Shown piece after piece: positions 27,143 to 34,761 of a stretch of 64,000 nucleotides of DNA. The DNA is from Mucilaginibacter gossypiicola. GTDB lineage: Bacteria; Bacteroidota; Bacteroidia; Sphingobacteriales; Sphingobacteriaceae. The stretch is taken from positions 80,720-144,719 of the forward strand of contig NZ_FOCL01000017.1 of assembly GCF_900110105.1 (NCBI RefSeq), read 5' to 3'. The notes under the pieces are model-generated. The model saw only the letters and a list, made by a program, of their open reading frames with translations. It had not been told where the DNA came from and ran no database searches. Position numbers and translations under genes: made by a program. Every line of letters begins with the position of its first letter. Positions within the stretch are counted from its first letter, which is position 1.

Positions 27143-27790
27143 TTATCTTGAAAGTATTTCCGCCAAACTTTCTTTGAGCGGAATAATTTCAAAAGAGTCA
27201 TGTGTTATTTTACAGATCTGACCATTGCTTTCAATTCCGATAAAATCGCCATCTTCCAGGTCACGAACATGATAAAAAATCCTTTCCTTTAGATTAACCT
27301 CGTAAATATCATCCGGGTTTATTAGCTTAATTTCGTCCTCATCTAATATTTCCTTAAGATTTTGATAATCTCTTCGATAATCATCAGGATCATATCGCCT
27401 GACGTAAGAAGCTACATCGGCACTGGTTACATCAATCATATTGCCAGCCAATCCTTTTATACTATAACCTGTAATAACCTCTTCGCTAACAAATATTGTA
27501 TAATCAAACCAGTTGTCCCCATCTATATCCTGTACCTTTATCTTTGAGATTTCATAATCTCTTTCGCCCCTACGCCTAAATTCATTGTACTCATCTGAAT
27601 AAGAGAACGAAACGAAATCACGATAAGAATCGCTATAGCCAACAAGCGCTGACGTAAATAGATCTGCCTCTATCTAATCATTAAGTTGCCCAAAGTCTGC
27701 AGGTAGCTTTTCAATCGTTTTATACATAAGCACCAATTCCCAATCCTGCACGGGCCGCTTTATTCGCTTTTTATTGAATAGTCTGAACAT
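27143..27790 (-). pseudogene. Unknown protein gene broken by one in-frame amber codon
   Basis: From ATG at 27788-27790 the frame reads MFRLFNKKRIKRPVQDWELV and on to codon 38. It then meets TAG (plus-strand CTA at 27674-27676) and continues open in the same frame for 176 codons to the stop at 27143. The downstream part is soluble and acidic (EADLFTSALVGY, DDYRRDYQNLKEILDEDEIK). No family recognised. Only the single stop breaks it, with no frameshift, so decay is recent or the base is a sequencing error. Internal starts (TTG or ATG near 27440-27451) could give a 98-102 residue C-terminal product. Confidence 0.75.
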
Positions 27791-27924
27791 GATTTTCCAA
27801 TATCTTTTTAGTGCTTAAATCTACAGAATTGCCAGTGAGCTTTTTTGTTTAAAAGATTCATTAAATTTGAGTGTACTTAAACCTAAATAACTCTTTACCG
27901 TCTAACCACTTAAACATTTATATC

Positions 27925-28440
27925 ATGAAAATATTAAATAAAATAGCCCTTTTGGCTGCTTTCATATTTATTGGGGTTAACGTAAGCTTTGCTCAAACCA
28001 AGGCCGAGAAAAAAGCGGCAAAGCAAGCTGAAATTAAAAAGATGATTGATGATCAAAACTTTGTATTTAAAGCAAACTATGCTTTGCCGATGCGGGGCGG
28101 CACCAGGCCGCTTACTTCTGATTATGATATCACGATAAGTAAAGATACCATCGTATCGTTCTTACCTTATTTTGGCAGGGCTTATGTAGCGCCACCTCCG
28201 GGAACAACAGATGGCGGTATCAAAGTTAATACTACAAAGTTTACATACTCGTCCACCCCGAAAGGTAAGGGTTGGAATATCACTATTAAACCCAAGGAAA
28301 AAAACATAGCCGACTGGCGCGATGTGCAAACATTTAACCTGAGTATTTCACAGGATGGCTACGGCTCTCTGCAAGTGATCAGCAGCAACCGCGACCCAAT
28401 ATCGTTTAACGGTTACGTTGAAGCCAGAAAAACTAAATAG
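27925..28440 (+). CDS. DUF4251 family exported protein
   Basis: 171 residues from ATG 27925 (MKILNKIALLAAFIFIGV). Signal peptide to about residue 24 (VSFAQ). After a Lys/Ala-rich helix (AEKKAAKQAEIKKMID) comes a compact beta-rich domain: FKANYALPMRGGTRPLTSDYD, YDITISKDTIVSFLPYFGRA and ISSNRDPISFNGYV. These are hallmarks of DUF4251, a Bacteroidota periplasmic family of unknown function. A longer frame starting at GTG 27871 is rejected because it would bury the signal peptide. Confidence 0.85.
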   Translation: MKILNKIALLAAFIFIGVNVSFAQTKAEKKAAKQAEIKKMIDDQNFVFKANYALPMRGGTRPLTSDYDITISKDTIVSFLPYFGRAYVAPPPGTTDGGIKVNTTKFTYSSTPKGKGWNITIKPKEKNIADWRDVQTFNLSISQDGYGSLQVISSNRDPISFNGYVEARKTK

Positions 28441-28449
28441 GAAAGGCTT

Positions 28450-28499
28450 AAAGCAAAGAAAAATCAGCCCGGAGCGCAAAGCTTTGGGCTGTTTGCTTT
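28450..28499. terminator. Bidirectional terminator
   Basis: Outer arms AAAGCAAA (28450-28457) and TTTGCTTT (28492-28499) plus inner CAGCCC/GGGCTG form a nested hairpin between the convergent DUF4251 and eutC genes. Confidence 0.65.
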
Positions 28500-28506
28500 T
28501 AGTTCA

Positions 28507-29265
28507 TTAACCTTCGGATATCAATCCCGCGTTATCTTTCAACTCCACTCCCGATAGTTTCCGTTTAAACGCTTCATTAATTAAATAAAAAATCTTCTTT
28601 GCTGCCTTTTTATAGGTTAAACCTTTGGGGCGGATATTGGAAACACAGTTTCGTGATTCGTCGGTTAAGCCGGGCTTGGGATTGTATGTAAGATATGCGC
28701 CAAGGCTATCTGCCGAACTAAGTCCCGGGCGCTCACCGATAAGGATCAACGAAAGTTTAGCCTTTAGACCGTATCCAATATCGTCACCAATAGCTACCCT
28801 ACCCTGTTCAACCAGGCTTATTGGCGCAAGCTTTAAACCATTGGCAACTAACAAAGGAATCAGCGCGTCGAGCAAGCCGATAGTATTTTCATTTACTGCT
28901 GTTGCTGATAGCCCATCAACTATCATAATAGCTATATCACTTCCATTACTGTAGCCTTTTAGCTCATTTAATGAATTCTCATCAAGCTTACGTCCAAGGT
29001 CGGGCCGTTGCAGATATTGTCTCCGGTCTGTTACCTGGCTATGCAGATGCAGAATAGGTTGCTCAAAGTGTTTTAGCGAACCGGTTAGTTTGACTGAATT
29101 TAACTCAGAGTACACAGCATCCCGGGCGTGCGCGTGGGCCAGTTTAAACTCAAGCGACTGCTTTAATGGTATACTCGTCCCCACCCGGCCAATAGCTATC
29201 CGCGCAGAAGTAAACTCCTGCAATGCTTTCAACGGTTCAATTTCGTGTGGGATATTTCGTTTCAT
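28507..29265 (-). CDS. eutC: Ethanolamine ammonia-lyase small subunit
   Basis: With EutB forms the adenosylcobalamin enzyme that splits ethanolamine to acetaldehyde and ammonia. 252 residues. Conserved blocks: TSARIAIGRVGTSIP (19-33), KLAHAHARDAVY (41-52), SQVTDRRQYLQRPDLGRKL (76-94), IMIVDGLSATAV, LVEQGRVAIGDDIGY, LILIGERPGLSSADSLGAYL and ESRNCVSNIRP, covering most of the EutC core. Last gene of the permease-eutB-eutC operon. It is separated from eutB by about 200 bp holding a GC-rich palindromic element, unusually far for an operon partner. Confidence 0.95.
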   Translation of the reverse strand: MKRNIPHEIEPLKALQEFTSARIAIGRVGTSIPLKQSLEFKLAHAHARDAVYSELNSVKLTGSLKHFEQPILHLHSQVTDRRQYLQRPDLGRKLDENSLNELKGYSNGSDIAIMIVDGLSATAVNENTIGLLDALIPLLVANGLKLAPISLVEQGRVAIGDDIGYGLKAKLSLILIGERPGLSSADSLGAYLTYNPKPGLTDESRNCVSNIRPKGLTYKKAAKKIFYLINEAFKRKLSGVELKDNAGLISEG

Positions 29266-29284
29266 TTAAGAGTTTTCTTATGTC

Positions 29285-29432
29285 CTTGCGGAGCGGCAAC
29301 CTGGTCACTCTGCCGTCGCCCGGCTCCAGCCGAGTGACCATTATTCACAGGCGTCTGGCCTGCGTGTCATACGAGCTTACGCCGGCCGGAGGCCGTGAGA
29401 TAGCTGACACTCGCCTGGAGCCGAGCGACGGC
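29285..29432. repeat. GC-rich palindrome pair inside the eut operon (REPIN-like)
   Basis: GCCGTCGCCCGGCTCCAGCC then GAGTG (29312-29336) is inverted at 29408-29432 with two mismatches. The left unit is enclosed by GGTCACT/AGTGACC (about 29302-29339); the right unit by ACAC/GTGT. Much richer in GC than its surroundings. Confidence 0.75.
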
Positions 29433-29467
29433 GTGTGGGGCGCGAACCTTTTACCTTTCGCCTTCAA

Positions 29468-30835
29468 TCAAAATCCTCCCAACAACCCATGCTCATTCAC
29501 CGGCAGCATACTCCCTTTGTCATCAACAATCCCCTGCTTTATCAGCCATTGCTCAAACTCTGGGGCAGGCTTCAACCCCAATACTTTGCGCAGGTAAAGG
29601 GCATCATGAAACGATGTTGACTGGTAATTAAGCATAATATCATCCGAGCCCGGGATACCCATCACGAAGTTGCAGCCTGCTACACCGAGCAGCGTAAGCA
29701 GGTTATCCATATCGTCCTGATCGGCTTCAGCATGATTGGTGTAGCAAACGTCGACGCCCATGGGCAAGCCAAGCAGTTTTCCGCAAAAATGATCTTCAAG
29801 GGCAGCACGAATAATCTGCTTACCATCGTACAAATATTCCGGACCGATAAAGCCTACCACAGTATTGACCAGCAAAGGATTAAACTTCCTGGCAACAGCG
29901 TAAGCCCGTACCTCGCAGGTTTGCTGATCAACACCGAAATTGGCATTGGCTGAGAGCGCGCTACCCTGCCCTGTTTCAAAATACATGACGTTATTGCCCA
30001 CTGTGCCGCGTTTCAAAGACAGCGTTGCCAGGTAAGCTTCTTCTATCAAACTCAAGTTAACTCCAAAGCTGGCATTGGCCTTTTCGGTTCCTGCTATAGA
30101 TTGAAAACACAGATCTACAGGGGCGCCTTCATTAACCAATTGCAATGTAGTTGTAATATGGCTTAGCACGCAGGTTTGTGTAGGGATGTCAAACCTGTGC
30201 CGTAACTCGTCCATTAACGTCAATAAATTGCTTACCGCGGCCGGGCTATCAGTTGCCGGGTTAATACCAATAACAGCGTCGCCACTACTAAATAACAAAC
30301 CATCGATAATACTGGCCGCCACTCCCCGCGGATCATCAGTTGGGTGATTGGGCTGTAAACGGGTACTGAAACGCCCTCTTAAACCAATGGTATTTCGAAA
30401 GCGCGTAACAACCTGGCATTTGTTGGCCATTGCAATCAGGTCCTGGTTCCGCATCAACTTAGATACTGCCGCCACCATTTCAGGTGTTAAGCCAGGGGCT
30501 ATAGTTGTTAACGTGGCGCAGTCGGTTTCATCGCTTAATAGCCAGTCGCGTAGTTCGCCAACGGTTAAATGACTGATATGACTAAAGGCTATCTCATTAT
30601 GATCATCAATAATAAGCCGGGTAATTTCATCATCCTCGTACGGAACTACCGCCTCGTTCAAAAAGTTTTTAAGCGGAACATCCGCCAGCGTGATTTGTGC
30701 AGCCACACGTTCCTCGTACCCACCGGCGCAAAGCCCCGCCAGTTCATCGCCCGAGCGATAAGGCGAAGCCTTCCCCAGCAACGTTTTAAGGTTGGGGAAT
30801 TTGTAAACCCTATGATGTATATTGTGGCGGTACAT
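29468..30835 (-). CDS. eutB: Ethanolamine ammonia-lyase large subunit
   Basis: Catalytic TIM-barrel subunit of the B12-dependent ethanolamine ammonia-lyase. 455 residues, as in other EutB. Seen: YRSGDELAGLCAGGYEERVAAQ (26-47), RLIIDDH, SHLTVGELRDWLL, GLRGRFSTRLQPNHPTDDPRG, GDAVIGINPATDS, CVLSHITTTLQLVNEGAPVDLCFQS, EAYLATLSLKRG, YFETGQGSALSANANFGVDQQTCEVRAYAVARKFNPLLVNTVVGFIGPEYLYDGKQIIRAALEDHF (in part) and MGVDVCYTNHAEADQDDMDN. Second gene of the operon, 121 bp after the permease. No EutA reactivase or microcompartment gene is in the window. Confidence 0.97.
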   Translation of the reverse strand: MYRHNIHHRVYKFPNLKTLLGKASPYRSGDELAGLCAGGYEERVAAQITLADVPLKNFLNEAVVPYEDDEITRLIIDDHNEIAFSHISHLTVGELRDWLLSDETDCATLTTIAPGLTPEMVAAVSKLMRNQDLIAMANKCQVVTRFRNTIGLRGRFSTRLQPNHPTDDPRGVAASIIDGLLFSSGDAVIGINPATDSPAAVSNLLTLMDELRHRFDIPTQTCVLSHITTTLQLVNEGAPVDLCFQSIAGTEKANASFGVNLSLIEEAYLATLSLKRGTVGNNVMYFETGQGSALSANANFGVDQQTCEVRAYAVARKFNPLLVNTVVGFIGPEYLYDGKQIIRAALEDHFCGKLLGLPMGVDVCYTNHAEADQDDMDNLLTLLGVAGCNFVMGIPGSDDIMLNYQSTSFHDALYLRKVLGLKPAPEFEQWLIKQGIVDDKGSMLPVNEHGLLGGF

Positions 30836-30956
30836 TCTTTTTATATCGTTATCCCGCTGATCATTATGTCATTGAGTCATTATATGATTTTTATATGGCG
30901 GCTATTCACATATCATTAATTATTGGTCACTACTCACAAAGCGCACGGCAAATGAC

Positions 30957-32306
30957 CTAATGATTAATGACCTCTTCCATCGGCGCGCTCATCATATCTT
31001 CTGTTAAAGCAATTTTATGCTTACCCAAAGCCGTAAAAATAAGTAATACGATTACCAAGCCTCCGGCAAAAATGAGGCTCATATCAGGGTTAAAATATAT
31101 GGTTGCTATTAAACAAACCACACAAATCACTAAAGCAACTGCCGGAAATACCGGGAACGCCGGGGCCAAAAACGGCCGGCTTAAGCGGGGTTCCTTTTTT
31201 CGCAGTATAAACAAGCTCAGCATACTCATGATGTACATTACTACAGCTCCAAGCACCGACAGCATAATAATCTGATCTGTTTTAAATTTATAGATGAATA
31301 CAGAGCTTACTACACCGCTTATCACAAGCGCCCAATGCGGTGTTTTAAATCTGTGGTTAATATCGGATAGCATTCGGGGCAGATAACCGCTGCGTGCCAT
31401 GGCAAACACCTGCCGTGATGAAGCAAGGATAATACCATGCAATGATGCTATCAACCCAAACAAACCTATACTGGCAAATACTTTGGTTAAACCATTACCT
31501 TTACCTAATACGATACCAATGGCCTCTGGCAGCGGATAATCTAAATGACTTAACTTGCGCCAATCGGTTAGTCCGCCGGTTATGATCATTACGCCTAAAG
31601 CCAGTACTACCAATGTTATAATAGCCGAAATATAACCGCGGGGGATATTCCTTTTGGGGTTCTCCACTTCTTCGGCCACCATGGCCACACCTTCTATAGC
31701 CAGGTAAAACCAAACGGCAAAAGGCAAAGCAGCAAAAACACCAGCCCAACCAAAAGGCATAGGATTGGTCAAATAATTATCCATTTTAAAATGAGGCGAT
31801 ACAATGCCGAGGTAAAGCATCAGCTCAACCACTGCGAGTATGGTGATGAATACCGAAAAAGTAGCCGACTCTTTCACCCCAAGCATATTTAAAAGGATAA
31901 AAAAGATATTAAATCCCATGGCTGCCTCAGTTATGGGGATAGCCGGGTATAAAAAATGAAGATAACTGCCTAAAGAAACGGCAACCGCGGGGGTAGCCAC
32001 CAGGAAATCAACAAGCGTAGCGTAACCCGCAATTAAACCTCCAAATGGCCCCATTGCCCGGTAAGCGTAAGCAAAAGCACCACCAGCATGAGGAATGGAG
32101 GCTGTAAGTTCGGTATAGCTAAAAATGAATGTGATGTACATTAATGTGATAACCAAAGTGGCTATCAACAAACCTATCGTACCCGATACAGCCCATCCTA
32201 AATTCCACCCAAAGTATTCGCCCGAAATAACCAGACCTACTGCTATGGCCCATAAATGGACAGGTTTTAAAACTTTTTTTAAATGTTCTGTAGATGTTCC
32301 TGCCAT
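30957..32306 (-). CDS. Ethanolamine/amino-acid APC permease
   Basis: Inner-membrane APC-superfamily carrier with about 12 helices, most likely importing ethanolamine for EutBC. 449 residues. The APC signature GLVISGEYFGWNLGWAVSG (19-37) matches the ethanolamine permease (Eat) subgroup, as do PHAGGAFAYAYRAMGPFGGLIAGYA (71-95) and FAVWFYLAIEGVAMVAEEVENP. First gene of the eut operon. Substrate is inferred from position and resemblance; related amino-acid permeases cannot be excluded. Confidence 0.88.
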   Translation of the reverse strand: MAGTSTEHLKKVLKPVHLWAIAVGLVISGEYFGWNLGWAVSGTIGLLIATLVITLMYITFIFSYTELTASIPHAGGAFAYAYRAMGPFGGLIAGYATLVDFLVATPAVAVSLGSYLHFLYPAIPITEAAMGFNIFFILLNMLGVKESATFSVFITILAVVELMLYLGIVSPHFKMDNYLTNPMPFGWAGVFAALPFAVWFYLAIEGVAMVAEEVENPKRNIPRGYISAIITLVVLALGVMIITGGLTDWRKLSHLDYPLPEAIGIVLGKGNGLTKVFASIGLFGLIASLHGIILASSRQVFAMARSGYLPRMLSDINHRFKTPHWALVISGVVSSVFIYKFKTDQIIMLSVLGAVVMYIMSMLSLFILRKKEPRLSRPFLAPAFPVFPAVALVICVVCLIATIYFNPDMSLIFAGGLVIVLLIFTALGKHKIALTEDMMSAPMEEVINH

Positions 32307-32351
32307 ACACCGCCGTTATAAATAATATTTTATCGCCTTAAATTACTCAAC

Positions 32352-32382
32352 CGGCACATTAAATCAAAATTACGGCACATTA
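32352..32382 (-). promoter_or_regulatory. Direct repeat CGGCACATTA spaced 21 bp
   Basis: CGGCACATTA occurs at 32352-32361 and 32373-32382, exactly two helical turns apart, 46-76 bp upstream of the permease start. This spacing suits a dimeric or tandem activator at the eut promoter. No regulator gene is adjacent. Confidence 0.4.
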
Positions 32383-32490
32383 TGTAATTGTTAAGCCCCG
32401 CTTTCTCAAAAACACAATAATCTACAACGCAATCTCCCATAAAAAACTCACCAATTAAGAAAAAATCAAAAACCAGAGAGAACGGCAAAC

Positions 32491-32526
32491 AAAACAGCCG
32501 ATAAATTTCTATTTACCGGCTGTTTT
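32491..32526 (-). terminator. Terminator of the sugar isomerase-like gene
   Basis: AAAACAGCCGATAAAT (32491-32506) pairs with ATTTACCGGCTGTTTT (32511-32526), one mismatch, T-rich tail on the minus strand. Confidence 0.8.
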
Positions 32527-32571
32527 AGTATTATAAAAAATAATAGTTAGCGAATTAGCTATAGTACATTG

Positions 32572-33501
32572 TTATACCATCAGCTTCTCTTTCAAATACC
32601 CCATACTGGCTGTAATACTTGCAAATGCATCTTTTGGCATATCATGTTCTACAAAAAAGTGTTTCATTCCCGCTGATTTTGCAGCCGCAAAAATCGGCTT
32701 AAAGTCAATAGTACCGCCGCCTACAGGTTGTATATTTTGCCTGCTGGCATCTAAATCTTTCACATGCCAAAGCGGGAAACGCCCCGGATGCTCCTTAAAC
32801 ATCTCCACGGGATTTTTACCTGCTTTAACAGCCCAGGCCAAATCAAGCTCCATTTTTACATTGTTGGCGTCAGTTTCGCTTAATAACAAGTCGTACGGCA
32901 CCTTACCATCAACCGCATGAAACTCCATATCATGATTGTGGTATGCAAACTGGATGCCTGCTTTTTTAGCCGCCTCTCCTGTTTTGTTCAACACCTCTAT
33001 GGTCGATTTTATTTCCTCAAGCGTAGCCGTAGGCGAATTAGCGCAAACCAGGTATTTAACACCGCCTTCCGCAACTTCATCCACTACCTGCTGCATATTA
33101 TCACGCAGATTGAGTACCGGAGGCAGTACCATTGGCTTACCATCGGCACCTGCAGGCATTTTTGCTCCCGGAGGCAGTTTAAATGGCGCACCCAATACGT
33201 GGTGCGAAGTCCAGCTCATGCCCAAATCGTTTACTGTAGCTTTAAACTCTTTAGGTTTCATGCCATAGTAGCCTCCTTTTTTACTAAAGGCCGATTCCAA
33301 TTCTTTGTAGCCTATGCCGGCTATTTTACCAAGCGTACCCTTAACGTCTTCGTCAATAATGCCAAAAAAAGTAAATAATTGTAATCCAACAGGATGATGC
33401 TCCATATTACTCAAAAAACTCGCCGCTTTACCCGATAAAGCCATGCCGCCAAGCACCAGCGCGCCGGTGCCTTTAATAAAATTTCTTCTGCTGTAATTCA
33501 T
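32572..33501 (-). CDS. Tat-exported sugar phosphate isomerase/epimerase-like protein
   Basis: TIM-barrel of the xylose isomerase-like (AP endonuclease 2) superfamily, common in Bacteroidota sugar catabolism. 309 residues. The N-terminus has a twin-arginine signal, SRRNFIKGTGALVLGGMAL (4-22), so it acts in the periplasm. Barrel metal-site motifs: GYKELESAF, FAYHNHDMEF (His-rich strand), MELDLAWAVKAGKNP and PLWHVKDLD with HFFVEHD near the end. Substrate unknown. Single gene with its own terminator; a 9-bp inverted repeat sits 70-90 bp upstream. Confidence 0.88.
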   Translation of the reverse strand: MNYSRRNFIKGTGALVLGGMALSGKAASFLSNMEHHPVGLQLFTFFGIIDEDVKGTLGKIAGIGYKELESAFSKKGGYYGMKPKEFKATVNDLGMSWTSHHVLGAPFKLPPGAKMPAGADGKPMVLPPVLNLRDNMQQVVDEVAEGGVKYLVCANSPTATLEEIKSTIEVLNKTGEAAKKAGIQFAYHNHDMEFHAVDGKVPYDLLLSETDANNVKMELDLAWAVKAGKNPVEMFKEHPGRFPLWHVKDLDASRQNIQPVGGGTIDFKPIFAAAKSAGMKHFFVEHDMPKDAFASITASMGYLKEKLMV

Positions 33502-33568
33502 GCTTTGATAATGGTTAATAATTAACTGGTACAGTAAAGCTAATTAATTAAAAATGAGCAAAGAAATT

Positions 33569-33593
33569 TTATTGTGTCTTTTTTACACAATAA
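33569..33593 (-). promoter_or_regulatory. Operator-like inverted repeat
   Basis: TTATTGTGT (33569-33577) and ACACAATAA (33585-33593) are perfect inverted arms with a 7-base spacer, 68-92 bp upstream of the isomerase-like gene. It could be a repressor or activator site. Confidence 0.4.
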
Positions 33594-33743
33594 TTTTATT
33601 TAAGAATTTGAGATATGTAGGGTGTTTTACAGTAAAGGCTGTGATAAATATCGTCATGTCATTGCTGAACAACCACCAGGGCGTCCCTGGAAAAAATAGA
33701 GATGACGTGTAAAATACATTTTAGCGATGTTGTGGGGGAGGCC

Positions 33744-34044
33744 GCGTTAGTGATAGTAGCCGATACCGGCCTTGTGGCTAATGCCTGCGCAGTATGAGCG
33801 GATAGCACGGGCCGCAGGCAACGCCCACATTTAGCAAATAATCAAAAAAAAACTAATAATCAACAACTTACAACTACGTCATTATAAGCGATAGTGTGGC
33901 AATCACATGCTTTACAGAGCGAACGATAAGTGGCAAATACTAACATAAAGACTTAAATATGGGCGTTGCCTACGGCCGGGCTATCCGCTCATACGCCTGC
34001 AGGCATTACGCTCATTGGCCGGTATCCGCTTCTATCCCTAACGC
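33744..34044. repeat. Long imperfect inverted repeat, about 90-bp arms
   Basis: Left arm 33744-33832 and right arm 33955-34044 are reverse complements over about 90 bp with scattered mismatches (for example GGATAGC.CGG.CCG.AGGCAACGCCCA in both). They flank about 120 bp of AT-rich DNA. No transposase; a MITE-like or hairpin-forming element. Confidence 0.85.
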
Positions 34045-34089
34045 AAAACATGGATCAAAATAATAAACTATCTATTGTAAAAAAATGCA

Positions 34090-34689
34090 TCAAACAATCT
34101 CAGGCAGGCTGTTGTGCACCATTGATGATATAATGAAAGTAATAATAGCGATGATGAGCCCAAACATAAAAACATTATAAGCAGCCCTGAGCAGGCGATA
34201 TTTACGCCCCAGAACCACGCCCTGGGTATGAATATCTTTAATCAGGCTATCGTACAGGTATTCTTTATCATGCAATACATTCTTCATACCGGCCGCAAAA
34301 TCGTCCAGCTTCATTCGATAAAAGTTACCAAAAAACAGCAGGTTGGCTTTTTTATCCGCAAGATCTTTTGTACTGAATCTCCCTTTTGGTATCGACGGCC
34401 GGGTTGATAATATAGCCAGGATCATGGTAGCCAGGCTAACCGTAAGTAGCAAATACGATGGCAATATCAAAAACGAATTATCCTTAAGCTTGCGCAACAC
34501 CAAACTGATGATAGCCGAAATAATGATTGAATTAACCGTAATCAGGATCTGCGCCTTATTATCAGCCATGTCGCTCAGGCGCTGGTCAGTACTGGCAGTA
34601 ACCTTAAGCAGGGTTTCAATACCTAAATCTATATCTCCTACTTCGGTCGCTATTTGCGGTAGTGCTTCCGGGCCTGTCATCGGTTCCAT
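34090..34689 (-). CDS. Pycsar-effector-like membrane protein (DUF5706-like)
   Basis: 199 residues. It resembles the membrane effector family of Pycsar anti-phage systems, which bind a cyclic pyrimidine nucleotide and damage the inner membrane. Seen: DQRLSDMADNKAQILITVNS (35-54), the conserved cytoplasmic/TM start; helices about 50-66, 73-94 and 172-192; and the FFGNFYRMKLDDFAAGM and EYLYDSLIKDIHTQGVVLGRKYRLLRAAYNVF segments. Many family members carry an extra N-terminal HD domain, absent here. No cyclase gene is nearby in the window, so the defence role is inferred from family only. Confidence 0.8.
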   Translation of the reverse strand: MEPMTGPEALPQIATEVGDIDLGIETLLKVTASTDQRLSDMADNKAQILITVNSIIISAIISLVLRKLKDNSFLILPSYLLLTVSLATMILAILSTRPSIPKGRFSTKDLADKKANLLFFGNFYRMKLDDFAAGMKNVLHDKEYLYDSLIKDIHTQGVVLGRKYRLLRAAYNVFMFGLIIAIITFIISSMVHNSLPEIV

Positions 34690-34761
34690 TTTCTAATCAT
34701 AAATTTAGGTTACTTTACATTAATGTAGTAAGGGCCAAGGATTTCCATATACACATAAACA

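Larger units (their letters stand above)
33502..34089. other. Gap with operator-like site and a 300-bp inverted repeat
   Basis: 588 bp between two minus-strand genes. It contains a small palindrome (33569-33593) near the isomerase start and a long inverted-repeat element (33744-34044). No gene is supported. Confidence 0.65.

Noticed and set aside
29223..29620. Plus-strand frames in the eutB-eutC gap
   Set aside because: Produced by the GC-rich repeat and antisense to eutB and eutC.
32307..32571. Cobalamin riboswitch before the B12-dependent eut operon
   Set aside because: I looked for B12-box-like sequence and found none; only the CGGCACATTA direct repeat and a terminator are visible.
33744..34044. 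Insertion sequence
   Set aside because: The 120-bp interior cannot encode a transposase and I could not define a target-site duplication.
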